Source: Pseudomonadota bacterium
Lineage (GTDB): Bacteria; Pseudomonadota; Gammaproteobacteria; Burkholderiales; Burkholderiaceae_C
Reading direction: 5' to 3'
Length of the DNA: 64,000 nt
Assembly (NCBI GenBank): GCA_029779845.1
Contig: JAKOZT010000129.1
Coordinates: 1-64,000, forward strand
This document shows positions 35,910 through 44,145 of the stretch, piece by piece. Every line of letters begins with the position of its first letter. Within the stretch, counting starts at the first letter, position 1. The notes beneath the pieces are model-generated. The model saw nothing but the letters and a program-made list of their open reading frames with translations, was not told where the DNA came from and ran no database searches. A program made the translations under genes and the position numbers.

Positions 35910-36143
35910 TCACGCCGCATCGAGCGCAAAGCGCGCCTCGCCCTCCGCCCCGATCAGCACGCGCGAGCGCGCTTCGAGTCGCAGCTGATCGCCGACGTCG
36001 AGGAAGTGGTCGTCGAGGTCGCCCGGCCGCGTCACCCACACGCGCCCGGCGATCACGCGCAGGCGCACGGCGACGGCCTGGGTCCAGCGCAGCAGTTCGC
36101 CGTCGGCGAGCTGCAGCACGAGGGGCACGGGGAGTTCGAGCAT
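35910..36143 (-). CDS. DUF2917-family small protein
   Basis: 77 residues. It matches DUF2917 (VRLRVIAGRVWVTRPGDLDDHFLDVGDQLRL), a small cupin-like beta fold of unknown role common in Burkholderiales. The ATG at 36143 is preferred to an upstream in-frame start because it begins just before the conserved domain and leaves room for the divergent promoter. Confidence 0.85.
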   Translation of the reverse strand: MLELPVPLVLQLADGELLRWTQAVAVRLRVIAGRVWVTRPGDLDDHFLDVGDQLRLEARSRVLIGAEGEARFALDAA

Positions 36144-36226
36144 GGCGGCTCCGTCGAGGTGATTTCCGGAGAGCCAGTGTCGGCACACGAGCGAATCGGC
36201 AACAGACGCAGCGCTGCCCGAATGGC

Positions 36227-36290
36227 ACCGGTACAGCCGCCGCCCGCGCGGCTCTGTACTGGCGAGCAATCAGCACCTCTGTACCGGTAC
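36227..36290. promoter_or_regulatory. MocR-type operator with three half-sites
   Basis: ACCGGTACAG (36227-36236) is the exact reverse complement of CTGTACCGGT (36279-36288), and a third half-site CTGTACTGG lies at 36254-36262. The repeats CTCTGTAC at 36252 and 36277 are 25 bp apart. Paired direct and inverted repeats before the regulator's own gene are typical of MocR autoregulation. Confidence 0.6.
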
Positions 36291-36312
36291 GCCTTTGGCC
36301 TGGCGGTTCACA

Positions 36313-37812
36313 ATGCCCCGCATGGACGCCGCCGTCGACGCCGCTTCCGGCCCCCTGTACCAGCGCATCGCCGCCCGCATCGAGGCGGCCATCGCCAGCG
36401 GCGCGCTGCGCGCCGGCGCGCGCCTGCCTTCGGTGCGCCAGCTGGCGCAGCAGCACGCGGTGAGCATCAGCACCGCGCAGCAGGTCTACCGCTGCCTCGA
36501 GAACCGCGGCGTGGTCGAGGCGCGGCCCAAGTCGGGCTGCTTCGTCGCGCCGCGCGCGCCGGTGCTGCCCGAGCCGATGCTCGACCTGCGCATGGAGGCG
36601 CCCTCGCTGGTCAACATGGACCAGGTGCTGCAGGAGTTCCTGTGGATCGTCAACGATCCGCTCGCGGTGCCCTCCTTCCACGCGCAGCCGGCGCGCTCGC
36701 TGCTGCCCGAGGCCAAGCTGCAGGCGCTGATGGCCGGCGTGAACCGGCGCCACCCCGAGTACGCCTCGCGCTGCGTGATGGAAGGCTCGGCCGCGCTGCG
36801 CCAGGAGATCGCGCGCCGCGCGGTCGGCTCGGGCGTGCCGCTGCGGCCCGACGAGATCGTCGTCACCAACGGCGGGCTCGAAGCCGTCTACCTCGCGCTG
36901 CGCACGGTGGCCTCGGCGGGCGACACCATCGTGCTGGAGTCGCCCACCTACTTCCATCTGCTGCAGGTGATCGAGAGCCTGGGCATGCGCGCGCTGGAGA
37001 TCCCCTCGCACCCGCGCGACGGCATCTCGCTCGAAGCGCTCGACGTCGCCACGCGCGAGCCGGGCGCGGTCAAGGCTTGCGTGCTGCTGCCCAACTTCCC
37101 CAACCCGCTGGGCAGCCTGATGCCGGTGTCGCGCAAGCGCGAGCTGGTGCGCCTGATGGCCGAGCGCGGCATCCCGCTGATCGAGAGCGACATCTACGGC
37201 GAGCTGTACTTCGGCGAGCAGCGCCCGCCGGTGCTCAAGAGCCTGGACCCGGAGGCCGACGTGATCCTGTGCTCGGCCTTCACCAAGACGGTGGCGCCCG
37301 GCTACCGCATCGGCTGGGTGGCGCCGGGGCGGCATTTCCTGAAGACGCAGGCGCTCAAGTTCCGCACCTCGGTGGCCTGCCCGATGCTGCAGCAGGAGGT
37401 GCTGGCGCAGTTCATCGCCGACGGCGGCTACGACCACCACCTGCGCCGCCTGCGCGCGGCGCTGAAGACGCAGATGCACCAGATGGTCGACGCGGTGGCT
37501 CGCCACTTCCCGATGGGCTGCCGCATGAGCCTGCCGCAGGGCGGCATGATGCTGTGGATCGAGCTGCCGCGGCAGGTCGATTCGCGCGAGGTGTTCGCGC
37601 TGGCGCGGCTCGAGCACATCGGCGTCGCGCCCGGCGCGGCGTTCTCCACCACGCGGCGCTTCGACCACTTCATCCGCCTGCAGTACGGCGAGCCGTTCAC
37701 CGCGCAGACCGAGGCCGCGATCCGCCGGCTCGGGCAGATCGTCGAGCGGCTGGCCGAGCGCTCGCCGCGGCGCGAAGAGGCGCCGGCGGCGCGGGCGACG
37801 CTGCATGCCTGA
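36313..37812 (+). CDS. MocR-family regulator (GntR winged helix fused to PLP aminotransferase)
   Basis: 499 residues from the ATG at 36313. The N-terminal GntR domain (about 10-80; ARLPSVRQLAQQHAVSISTAQQVYRCL) is joined to a fold-type I aminotransferase domain. The PLP-binding Lys is in SAFTKTVAPGYRIGW, the cofactor Asp/Tyr region is ESDIYGELYF, and NFPNPLG provides the Asn. MocR proteins regulate transcription in response to PLP or amino-group ligands. The stop overlaps the MFS gene by 8 bp, so the transporter is the likely regulatory or functional partner. Confidence 0.93.
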   Translation: MPRMDAAVDAASGPLYQRIAARIEAAIASGALRAGARLPSVRQLAQQHAVSISTAQQVYRCLENRGVVEARPKSGCFVAPRAPVLPEPMLDLRMEAPSLVNMDQVLQEFLWIVNDPLAVPSFHAQPARSLLPEAKLQALMAGVNRRHPEYASRCVMEGSAALRQEIARRAVGSGVPLRPDEIVVTNGGLEAVYLALRTVASAGDTIVLESPTYFHLLQVIESLGMRALEIPSHPRDGISLEALDVATREPGAVKACVLLPNFPNPLGSLMPVSRKRELVRLMAERGIPLIESDIYGELYFGEQRPPVLKSLDPEADVILCSAFTKTVAPGYRIGWVAPGRHFLKTQALKFRTSVACPMLQQEVLAQFIADGGYDHHLRRLRAALKTQMHQMVDAVARHFPMGCRMSLPQGGMMLWIELPRQVDSREVFALARLEHIGVAPGAAFSTTRRFDHFIRLQYGEPFTAQTEAAIRRLGQIVERLAERSPRREEAPAARATLHA

Positions 37813-39043
37813 GCACACCGCCGATTCCCGCTACGCCTGGGCGCGCCTGGCCGCGACGCTGGGGTTGATGACGATCGGCTCGGCGGCGATGTACGTGATC
37901 GCCGTGGTGCTGCCGGCGGTGCAGGCCGAGTTCGGCGTCGCGCGCGCCGACGCCTCGCTGCCCTACACGCTGCTGATGGTCGGTTTCGGCCTGGGCGGCG
38001 TGCTGATGGGCAAGCTGGCCGACCGCTTCGGCGTGATGCTGCCGGTGCTGATCGGCGCGGCGGGGCTGGCCAGCGGCTTCGCGCTCGCGGCGGCGAGCAG
38101 CAGCATCCTCGGCTTCGCCATCGTCTCGGGCCTGCTGCTGGGCCTGCTCGGCAGCTCGGCCACCTTCGCGCCGCTGGTGGCCGACACCTCGCTGTGGTTC
38201 GTGCGCCGGCGCGGCATCGCGGTGGCGATCTGCGCCAGCGGCAACTACCTCGCCGGCGCGATCTGGCCGCCGATCGTGCAGCAGCTCGTCGAGAGCATCG
38301 GCTGGCGCGGCGCCTACAACACGCTGGCCGTCGTCAGCGCGCTGGCGATGCCGCTGCTCGCGCTGGCCTTGAAGGCGCGCCCGCCCGCGGCGGTGGCCGG
38401 GCCGAGCGCCTCGGTGCGCAGCGGCGCGGCGGTGCAGCCCTCGACGCGCCCGTTCGGCTTCTCGATGAACCAGGCGCAGGCGCTGCTGTGCGTGGCCGGC
38501 GTGGCCTGCTGCGTGGCAATGTCCATGCCGCAGGTGCACATCGTCGCCTACTGCAGCGACCTCGGCTTCGGCGCCGCGCAGGGCGCGCGCATGCTCTCGC
38601 TGATGCTGGCCGCGGGCATCGTCAGCCGGCTGGTCTCGGGCGCGATCTGCGACCGCATCGGCGGCATCCGCACGCTGCTGCTCGGCTCGGTGCTACAGGG
38701 CACGGCGCTGCTGCTGTTCCTGCCCTTCGACGGGCTGGTCTCGCTGTACGTGGTCTCGGCGCTGTTCGGGCTGTTCCAGGGCGGCATCGTGCCGAGCTAC
38801 GCGATCATCGTGCGCGAGCACTTCCCCGCCGCCGAGGCCGGCGCGCGCGTCGGCACGATATTGATGTGCACGCTGTTCGGCATGGCGCTGGGCGGCTGGA
38901 TGTCCGGCAAGGTGTTCGACCTGACCGGCTCGTACCACGCCGCCTTCGTCAACGGCATCGCCTGGAACCTGCTCAACCTCGGCATCGTGCTGCTGCTGAT
39001 GTGGGGGCTGCGGCGCCGCAGCGGCCCGGCGCTCAGCGCATGA
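37805..39043 (+). CDS. MFS transporter
   Basis: 412 residues with twelve predicted membrane helices. The MFS loop motif (GKLADRFG) lies between helices 2 and 3 and its half-match SGAICDRIGG in the second half. The layout resembles monocarboxylate/oxalate-type or CynX-like members. It is translated with the MocR regulator, so its substrate may be an amine or amino acid derivative (inference). The 3' end overlaps kdpE by 11 bp. Confidence 0.92.
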   Translation: MPEHTADSRYAWARLAATLGLMTIGSAAMYVIAVVLPAVQAEFGVARADASLPYTLLMVGFGLGGVLMGKLADRFGVMLPVLIGAAGLASGFALAAASSSILGFAIVSGLLLGLLGSSATFAPLVADTSLWFVRRRGIAVAICASGNYLAGAIWPPIVQQLVESIGWRGAYNTLAVVSALAMPLLALALKARPPAAVAGPSASVRSGAAVQPSTRPFGFSMNQAQALLCVAGVACCVAMSMPQVHIVAYCSDLGFGAAQGARMLSLMLAAGIVSRLVSGAICDRIGGIRTLLLGSVLQGTALLLFLPFDGLVSLYVVSALFGLFQGGIVPSYAIIVREHFPAAEAGARVGTILMCTLFGMALGGWMSGKVFDLTGSYHAAFVNGIAWNLLNLGIVLLLMWGLRRRSGPALSA

Positions 39044-39725
39044 AGCGGTAGCCGATGCCGGTTTCGGTGAGCAGGTGCGCCGGGCGCGAGGCGTCGGCCT
39101 CGATCTTCTTGCGCAGGTTGGCCATGTGCACGCGCACGTAGTGCGTGTCCTCGGCATGGCCGGGGCCCCACACGGCCTTGAGCAGCTGCTGGTGCGTGAT
39201 CACGCGGTCGGGCTGCGAGGCCAGGTGCACGAGCAGCTTGTATTCGATCGGCGTCAGGTGCAGCGGCTCGCCACCGCGCTCCACGCTGCGCCGCGCCAGG
39301 TCGATCACCACCGCGCCGAAGGCGATGCGCGCCTCGCCCTCGGGCGTCTGCTGGCCGTGCCGGCGCAGTTGCGCGCGCACGCGCGCCAGCAGCTCGCCGG
39401 CGCCGAAGGGCTTGACGAGGTAGTCGTCGGCGCCGGCGTCGAGCGCGGCGATCTTGTCGGCCTCGCCGACGCGCGCCGACAGCACGATCACCGGCGCGGC
39501 CGACCAGCCGCGCAGGTCGCGGATCAGTTCCACGCCATCGCCGTCGGGAAGGCCGAGGTCGAGCACCAGCAGGTCGGGCCGGCGCGTGCCGGCTTCGATC
39601 AGGCCGCGCTGCAGCGTGGCGGCCTCGAACACCTCGTGGCCGTCGGATTCGAGCGCGAGGCGCACGAAGCGGCGGATGTCGGCCTCGTCCTCGACGATCA
39701 ACAGTCGACTGCGGATCTCGGTCAT
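39033..39725 (-). CDS. kdpE: KdpE response regulator
   Basis: 230 residues. The receiver domain (VEDEADIRRF; phospho-Asp in LVLDLGLPDGDG; Lys in YLVKPFG) is joined to an OmpR/PhoB winged helix (LTPIEYKLLVHLA; DTHYVRVHMANLRKKIE). The sequence and its place after kdpD identify it as KdpE, activator of the kdp operon under K+ limitation. The start overlaps the kdpD stop by 4 bp (ATGA). A likely target is the 7-4-7 repeat at 48095-48112. Confidence 0.95.
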   Translation of the reverse strand: MTEIRSRLLIVEDEADIRRFVRLALESDGHEVFEAATLQRGLIEAGTRRPDLLVLDLGLPDGDGVELIRDLRGWSAAPVIVLSARVGEADKIAALDAGADDYLVKPFGAGELLARVRAQLRRHGQQTPEGEARIAFGAVVIDLARRSVERGGEPLHLTPIEYKLLVHLASQPDRVITHQQLLKAVWGPGHAEDTHYVRVHMANLRKKIEADASRPAHLLTETGIGYRFMR

Positions 39726-42433
39726 GGCGCGAGTGTGCTGCCGTCGTCGCTCGGCGGCGTGCCGCACGGCAGTTCGATCGTGAAACGCGCGCCGGCCACG
39801 CGGCCGCCCTCGACGCGGTTCTCGCCGCGCATCGTGCCGCCATGCGAGCGCACGATGGCGCGGCAGATCGCCAGGCCCAGGCCGACGCCGGGCGTGGCGC
39901 TCTCGCGCGCGCCGCGCTCGAACTTCTCGAAGATCGCCTCCTCGCGCCCGCGCGGCAGGCCGGGGCCGTCGTCGTCGACGGTGATCGCCACGCGCTCGCC
40001 CGCCGGCGCTGCGGCAATGCGCAGCGGCGTGCCGGGCGGCGTGTACTTGGCGGCGTTCTCCAGCAGGTTGACGAGCACGCGCTCGATCAGCACGGCGTCG
40101 AATTCGAGCAGCGGCAGATCGTCGGGCAGCGCCACGCTGACCGGGTGCGCGGCGAGCGCCGGCGCGCAGGCAGCCAGCGCGGCGCCCACCACCTCTTCGA
40201 GCGGCTGCCAGGCGCGATTGAGCTGCACCGCGCCGGCTTCCAGGCGCGCCATGTCGAGCAGGTTGGCCACCAGCGCATTCATGCGCAGCGCCGAGTCGCG
40301 GATCGCACCGGCCAGCTCGCGCTGCGCCGGCGGCAGCGGCGGCTGCGCCAGCGCCAGCGCGTCGGCGAGCCCCACCAGCGCGGCCAGCGGCGTGCGCAGG
40401 TCGTGCGAGATGGCCGACAGCAGCGAGTTGCGCAGCCGCTCCGACTCGATCTGCACCGTGCTCGCACGCGCCACCTCGATGTAGTGGATGCGCTCCAGCG
40501 AGATCGCCAGCAGCGAGGCGCAGGTGTCGAGCAGGCGGCGCTGCTCCGGGCCGAAGGCCTGCGCCTCGCGCGGCTCGACGGCCAGCACGCCGCGCACGCG
40601 CATCGGCGCCTTCAGCGGCAGCACCAGGCAGCGGCTGGCCGGCAGCGTGTCGGTGCCGTGGCCGGCGGCTTCGGCGCGGTCGAAGGCCCATTGCGTCACG
40701 CCCTCGTCCGCCGCGGCGCTGCCGCCGGGCAGCGCCTGCAGGCGGTCGTGTTCGTCGGCGGCCAGCAGCGTGGCGCGCGCGCCGAACTCGGCGGCCAGGA
40801 AGCGCTGGCCGATCTGCGCCACCTGCTCGGGCAGCAGCGCCGCCGAGAGGTCGCGCGACATCTCGTAGAGCCCGCGCACGCGCTGCTCGCGCTGCGTGGC
40901 CGCCTCGGCCTGCACCTTCAGCCCGGCGGTGAGCTGGCCCACCACCAGCGCCACCAGCAGCATCACGCCGAAGGTGACGAGGTACTGCACGTCGCTCACC
41001 GCGAACGAGAAGCGCGGCGCAACGAACAGGAAATCGAACGCGGCGACGCCGAGAAACGCCGCCAGCACGGCCGGCCCGCGCCCGTAGCGCAGCGCCACGC
41101 CGATCACCGCGAGCAGGAACAGCATCACGATGTTGGACAGCTCCAGCACACGCGCCAGCGGCGTGACCAGCAGCGCCACCAGCGCGCAGGCGAGCGCGGC
41201 GGCGAGGTAGCCGCCCCAGCGCGTTGCCTCGGTATCCCGCGCGCTCGCCCGCGCCGGCTCGGTGGCGCGCTGCGCGGCCGGCAGCGCCACCTGCAGCACG
41301 TCGAGGTCTTCCGCCTGCACGGCGATGCGTTCGGCCAGCGGCGTTTGCCACGGCCACGGCCAGCGCCGCGCGCGCCGCCCGATCACCAGGCGCGCCAGGT
41401 TGTGCTCGCGCGCGTAGCGCACCAGCGCGCGTGCCGGCTCGGGGCCGGACAGCGTGGCGGTCACCGCGCCCAGCTCCTGCGCCAGCTTGAGCGCGCGCAG
41501 CAGCCGCGTGCGCTGCGCCTCGGGCTGGCGCGCCGCGGCCGGCGTCTCGACGTGCACCGCGTGCCAGGGCACGTCGAGCTGCGCCGCCAGCCGCGCGCAG
41601 CGGCGCACCACCGTCTCGGCGTGCTCGCCCGCGCCGATGCAGGCGAGCAGCGCCTCGCGATTCGGCCACACCGGCTGCGCCGCGCTCGGCGCGCTCTCGC
41701 GCCGCCAGGCCTGCATCTCGCCGTCGACGCGGTCGGCGGTGCGGCGCAGCGCCAGCTCGCGCAGCGCCAGCAGGTTGCCCTTGCGGAAGAAGTTCGCGGC
41801 GGCGCGCTCCGCCTGCACGCCGAGGTAGACCTTGCCGGCCTTCAGCCGCGCCAGCAGCTCGTCGGGCGGCAGGTCGACCACCACCACCTCGTCGGCCTCG
41901 TCGAAGACGCGGTCCGGCACCGTCTCGCGCACGCGCACGCCGGTGATGCCGCTGACGATGTCGTTCAGGCTCTCGAGGTGCTGCACGTTCATCGTCGTCC
42001 ACACGGCTATGCCGGCGCCGAGCAGTTCCTCCACGTCCTGCCAGCGCTTGGGGTGGCGCGAGCCGGGCGCGTTGCTGTGCGCCAGCTCGTCGAGCAGCAG
42101 CAGCGGCGCAGCCTCGCCCGCGCCGAAGGCGAGCGCGGCGTCGAGGTCGAACTCGTCGATCGTCTGCCCGCGATGAGGCACGGACTTCAGCGGCAGACGC
42201 GGCAGGCCGCGCGCCATCGCCTCGGTGTCGCTGCGCCCGTGCGTGACCACCAGGCCGATCATCGGCGCCGCGCCCTGCGCCTGCGCGGCGCGCGCGGCGG
42301 CGAGCATCGCCCAGGTCTTGCCGACGCCGGCCGAGGCGCCGAAGAAGATCTTCAGCCGGCCGCGGCGTGCGCGCGCTTCTTCGTCCTGCACGCGCCGCAG
42401 CAGAGCATCGGGGTCGGGGCGGCTCTCGGTCAT
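39722..42433 (-). CDS. kdpD: KdpD sensor histidine kinase
   Basis: 903 residues, full length. The N-terminal KdpD domain has Walker A (GASAGVGKT) and DELAHSNAPGSRHPKRWQDVEELL. A Usp-like domain (about 250-370), four clustered membrane helices (about 400-500), a GAF domain, HisKA (SAISHDLRTPLAAL) and HATPase (NLLENAAKY, DDGPGLPRG, GVGLGLAI) follow. It senses low K+ and turgor-related signals and phosphorylates KdpE. MTESRPDPD is taken as the start because the upstream sequence is repeat-like. Confidence 0.95.
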   Translation of the reverse strand: MTESRPDPDALLRRVQDEEARARRGRLKIFFGASAGVGKTWAMLAAARAAQAQGAAPMIGLVVTHGRSDTEAMARGLPRLPLKSVPHRGQTIDEFDLDAALAFGAGEAAPLLLLDELAHSNAPGSRHPKRWQDVEELLGAGIAVWTTMNVQHLESLNDIVSGITGVRVRETVPDRVFDEADEVVVVDLPPDELLARLKAGKVYLGVQAERAAANFFRKGNLLALRELALRRTADRVDGEMQAWRRESAPSAAQPVWPNREALLACIGAGEHAETVVRRCARLAAQLDVPWHAVHVETPAAARQPEAQRTRLLRALKLAQELGAVTATLSGPEPARALVRYAREHNLARLVIGRRARRWPWPWQTPLAERIAVQAEDLDVLQVALPAAQRATEPARASARDTEATRWGGYLAAALACALVALLVTPLARVLELSNIVMLFLLAVIGVALRYGRGPAVLAAFLGVAAFDFLFVAPRFSFAVSDVQYLVTFGVMLLVALVVGQLTAGLKVQAEAATQREQRVRGLYEMSRDLSAALLPEQVAQIGQRFLAAEFGARATLLAADEHDRLQALPGGSAAADEGVTQWAFDRAEAAGHGTDTLPASRCLVLPLKAPMRVRGVLAVEPREAQAFGPEQRRLLDTCASLLAISLERIHYIEVARASTVQIESERLRNSLLSAISHDLRTPLAALVGLADALALAQPPLPPAQRELAGAIRDSALRMNALVANLLDMARLEAGAVQLNRAWQPLEEVVGAALAACAPALAAHPVSVALPDDLPLLEFDAVLIERVLVNLLENAAKYTPPGTPLRIAAAPAGERVAITVDDDGPGLPRGREEAIFEKFERGARESATPGVGLGLAICRAIVRSHGGTMRGENRVEGGRVAGARFTIELPCGTPPSDDGSTLAP

Positions 42434-42445
42434 TCGAAGGCGCGA

Positions 42446-42506
42446 GCGGGCCGAGCGCCGGGCCGCTCCCAAGCCGGCCCGCTGTCCCCTCGGGGGACCG
42501 AACGCC
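42446..42506 (-). repeat. dispersed GC-rich intergenic repeat, copy 1
   Basis: On the minus strand it reads GCGTTCGGT, CCCCCGAGGGG, a variable stretch, CTTGGGAGCGGCCCGGCG. A related copy in the other orientation lies at 55733-55806. It fills the gap between corA and kdpD. Elements of this pattern are common between genes in Comamonadaceae-like genomes (from memory). Confidence 0.6.
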
Positions 42507-42536
42507 GTACCCGGCGGTCGAGGGGCTCCATTTCCA

Positions 42537-43502
42537 TCACAACCAGCCGGCGCGCTTGAAGCGCCAGAACAGCAGCCCGGCCGCGCCGGCGATCAGGCCC
42601 AGCGCCATCGGGTAGCCGAAGGCCCATTTCAGCTCGGGCATGTGCTCGAAGTTCATGCCCCAGATGCCGGCCAGCGCGGTCGACACCGCGAAGATCGCCG
42701 CCCAGGCCGCCAGGCGCTTGGTGGTCTCGGATTCTTCGATGGTGACCATCGACAGGTTCACCTGGATCGCGGTGCCTATGGTTTCGCGGATGCCGTCGAT
42801 CGCGGTGCCGATGCGCGCCAGGTGGTCGTGCACGTCGCGGAAGTATTCCTGGCTGCGTGCGCACACCGCCGGCACGCGCCCGCCGTGCATCTTGCCGGCC
42901 ACTTCCAGCAGCGGCGCCACCGCGTGGCGCAGCACGCTGGCGCGGCGCTTGAGCGCATACAGGCGCTCGATGTTCCAGCGCGCCGCGCCCTGGTCGAAGA
43001 TGCGGCTCTCGATCTCCTCCAGCTCGGTCTCCAGCGCGTCGAGCACCGGGAAGTAGCGGTCCACCACCGCGTCCATCAGCGCGTAGAGCACGAAGCCGGC
43101 GCCCTGGCGCAGGTGCTCGGGCTCGCGCTCGCAGCGCTCGCGCACGCCGAGGAAGCCGTGCTCGCTGTTGTTGCGCACCGAGAGCACGAAGTTCTCGCCG
43201 ACGAAGATCGCCACCTCGCCGTTCTCCAGCTCGCCGCCGCGCAGCTCGGGCAGCTTCATCACGACGAACAGCGTGCTGCCGTACTCCTCCACCTTGGGCC
43301 GCTGGTGGCCGTGGCTGGCGTCTTCGACAGCCAGTTCGTGCAGGTCGAACTCGCGCTGCATCAGGCGCAGCTCGGCGTCGGTGGCATCGCGCAGCGCCAC
43401 CCAGACGAAGCAGCCCGGCTCGCGGATCCAGCGGTCGATCTCGTCGACCGCGATGTCGGCCAGCTTGCGGCCGTCCTGATACGCCACGCAGTTGATCAGC
43501 AT
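42537..43502 (-). CDS. corA: CorA-family magnesium/cobalt transporter
   Basis: 321 residues. A long cytoplasmic N-terminal domain is followed by two C-terminal membrane helices with the selectivity motif GMN (WGMNFEHMP, about residues 281-283) between them. The second helix ends with a basic tail (FKRAGWL). It lies between kdpC and kdpD on the same strand, an unusual position that may bring it under kdp control. CorA-like proteins carry Mg2+, Co2+, Ni2+ or Zn2+. Confidence 0.94.
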   Translation of the reverse strand: MLINCVAYQDGRKLADIAVDEIDRWIREPGCFVWVALRDATDAELRLMQREFDLHELAVEDASHGHQRPKVEEYGSTLFVVMKLPELRGGELENGEVAIFVGENFVLSVRNNSEHGFLGVRERCEREPEHLRQGAGFVLYALMDAVVDRYFPVLDALETELEEIESRIFDQGAARWNIERLYALKRRASVLRHAVAPLLEVAGKMHGGRVPAVCARSQEYFRDVHDHLARIGTAIDGIRETIGTAIQVNLSMVTIEESETTKRLAAWAAIFAVSTALAGIWGMNFEHMPELKWAFGYPMALGLIAGAAGLLFWRFKRAGWL

Positions 43503-43520
43503 CGGGCGTCTCCGTCGTTG

Positions 43521-44126
43521 TCAGGGTGGCGCGGATCTTCCCACGAGCGGGGGCGGGGGCAGCGCATCGAGCGCGAGGTTCAGCGCCAGCACGTTGACGC
43601 GCGGCTCGCCGAGGAAGCCCAGCCGTGCGCCCTCGGTGTGCGCCTCGATCAGCTCGCGCACGCGCGCTTCGGGGAGGCCGCGCGCACGCGCCACGCGCGC
43701 GGCCTGGTAGTCGGCGGCCGCGCGGCTGATGTGCGGGTCGAGCCCGCTGGCCGAGGCGGTGACGAGGTCGGCCGGCACCGGCAGGGTGTTGCCCGGGTCG
43801 GCGGCGCGCAGCACGGCGATGCGCTGCGTCACCGCCTCGTGCAGCGCCGGGTTGCCCGGGCCGAGGTTGGAGCCGCCCGAGTTCGCCGCGTTGTAGGGCA
43901 CCGGGCCCGTGGCCGAGGGGCGGCTCCAGAAGTGTTTCGGGTCGGCGAAGGCCTGGCCGATCAGCGCCGAGCCGGCGATGCGGCCTTCGCGCTCGATCAG
44001 GCTGCCGTTGGCCTGCCACGGAAAGGCGAGCTGCGCGACGCCGGTGACGAGCAGCGGATAGGCGATGCCGGTGAGCGCCGACAGCAGCGCGAACAGCACC
44101 AGCGCGGGACGGAGATGGGACAGCAT
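43521..44126 (-). CDS. kdpC: KdpC subunit of the K+-transporting ATPase
   Basis: 201 residues. One N-terminal membrane helix is followed by the KdpC periplasmic domain ([41 protein letters not shown]). KdpC stabilises the complex and raises K+ affinity. It follows kdpB by 19 bp. Confidence 0.95.
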   Translation of the reverse strand: MLSHLRPALVLFALLSALTGIAYPLLVTGVAQLAFPWQANGSLIEREGRIAGSALIGQAFADPKHFWSRPSATGPVPYNAANSGGSNLGPGNPALHEAVTQRIAVLRAADPGNTLPVPADLVTASASGLDPHISRAAADYQAARVARARGLPEARVRELIEAHTEGARLGFLGEPRVNVLALNLALDALPPPPLVGRSAPP

Positions 44127-44145
44127 GAGTTCGTGCTCCTTCGCT

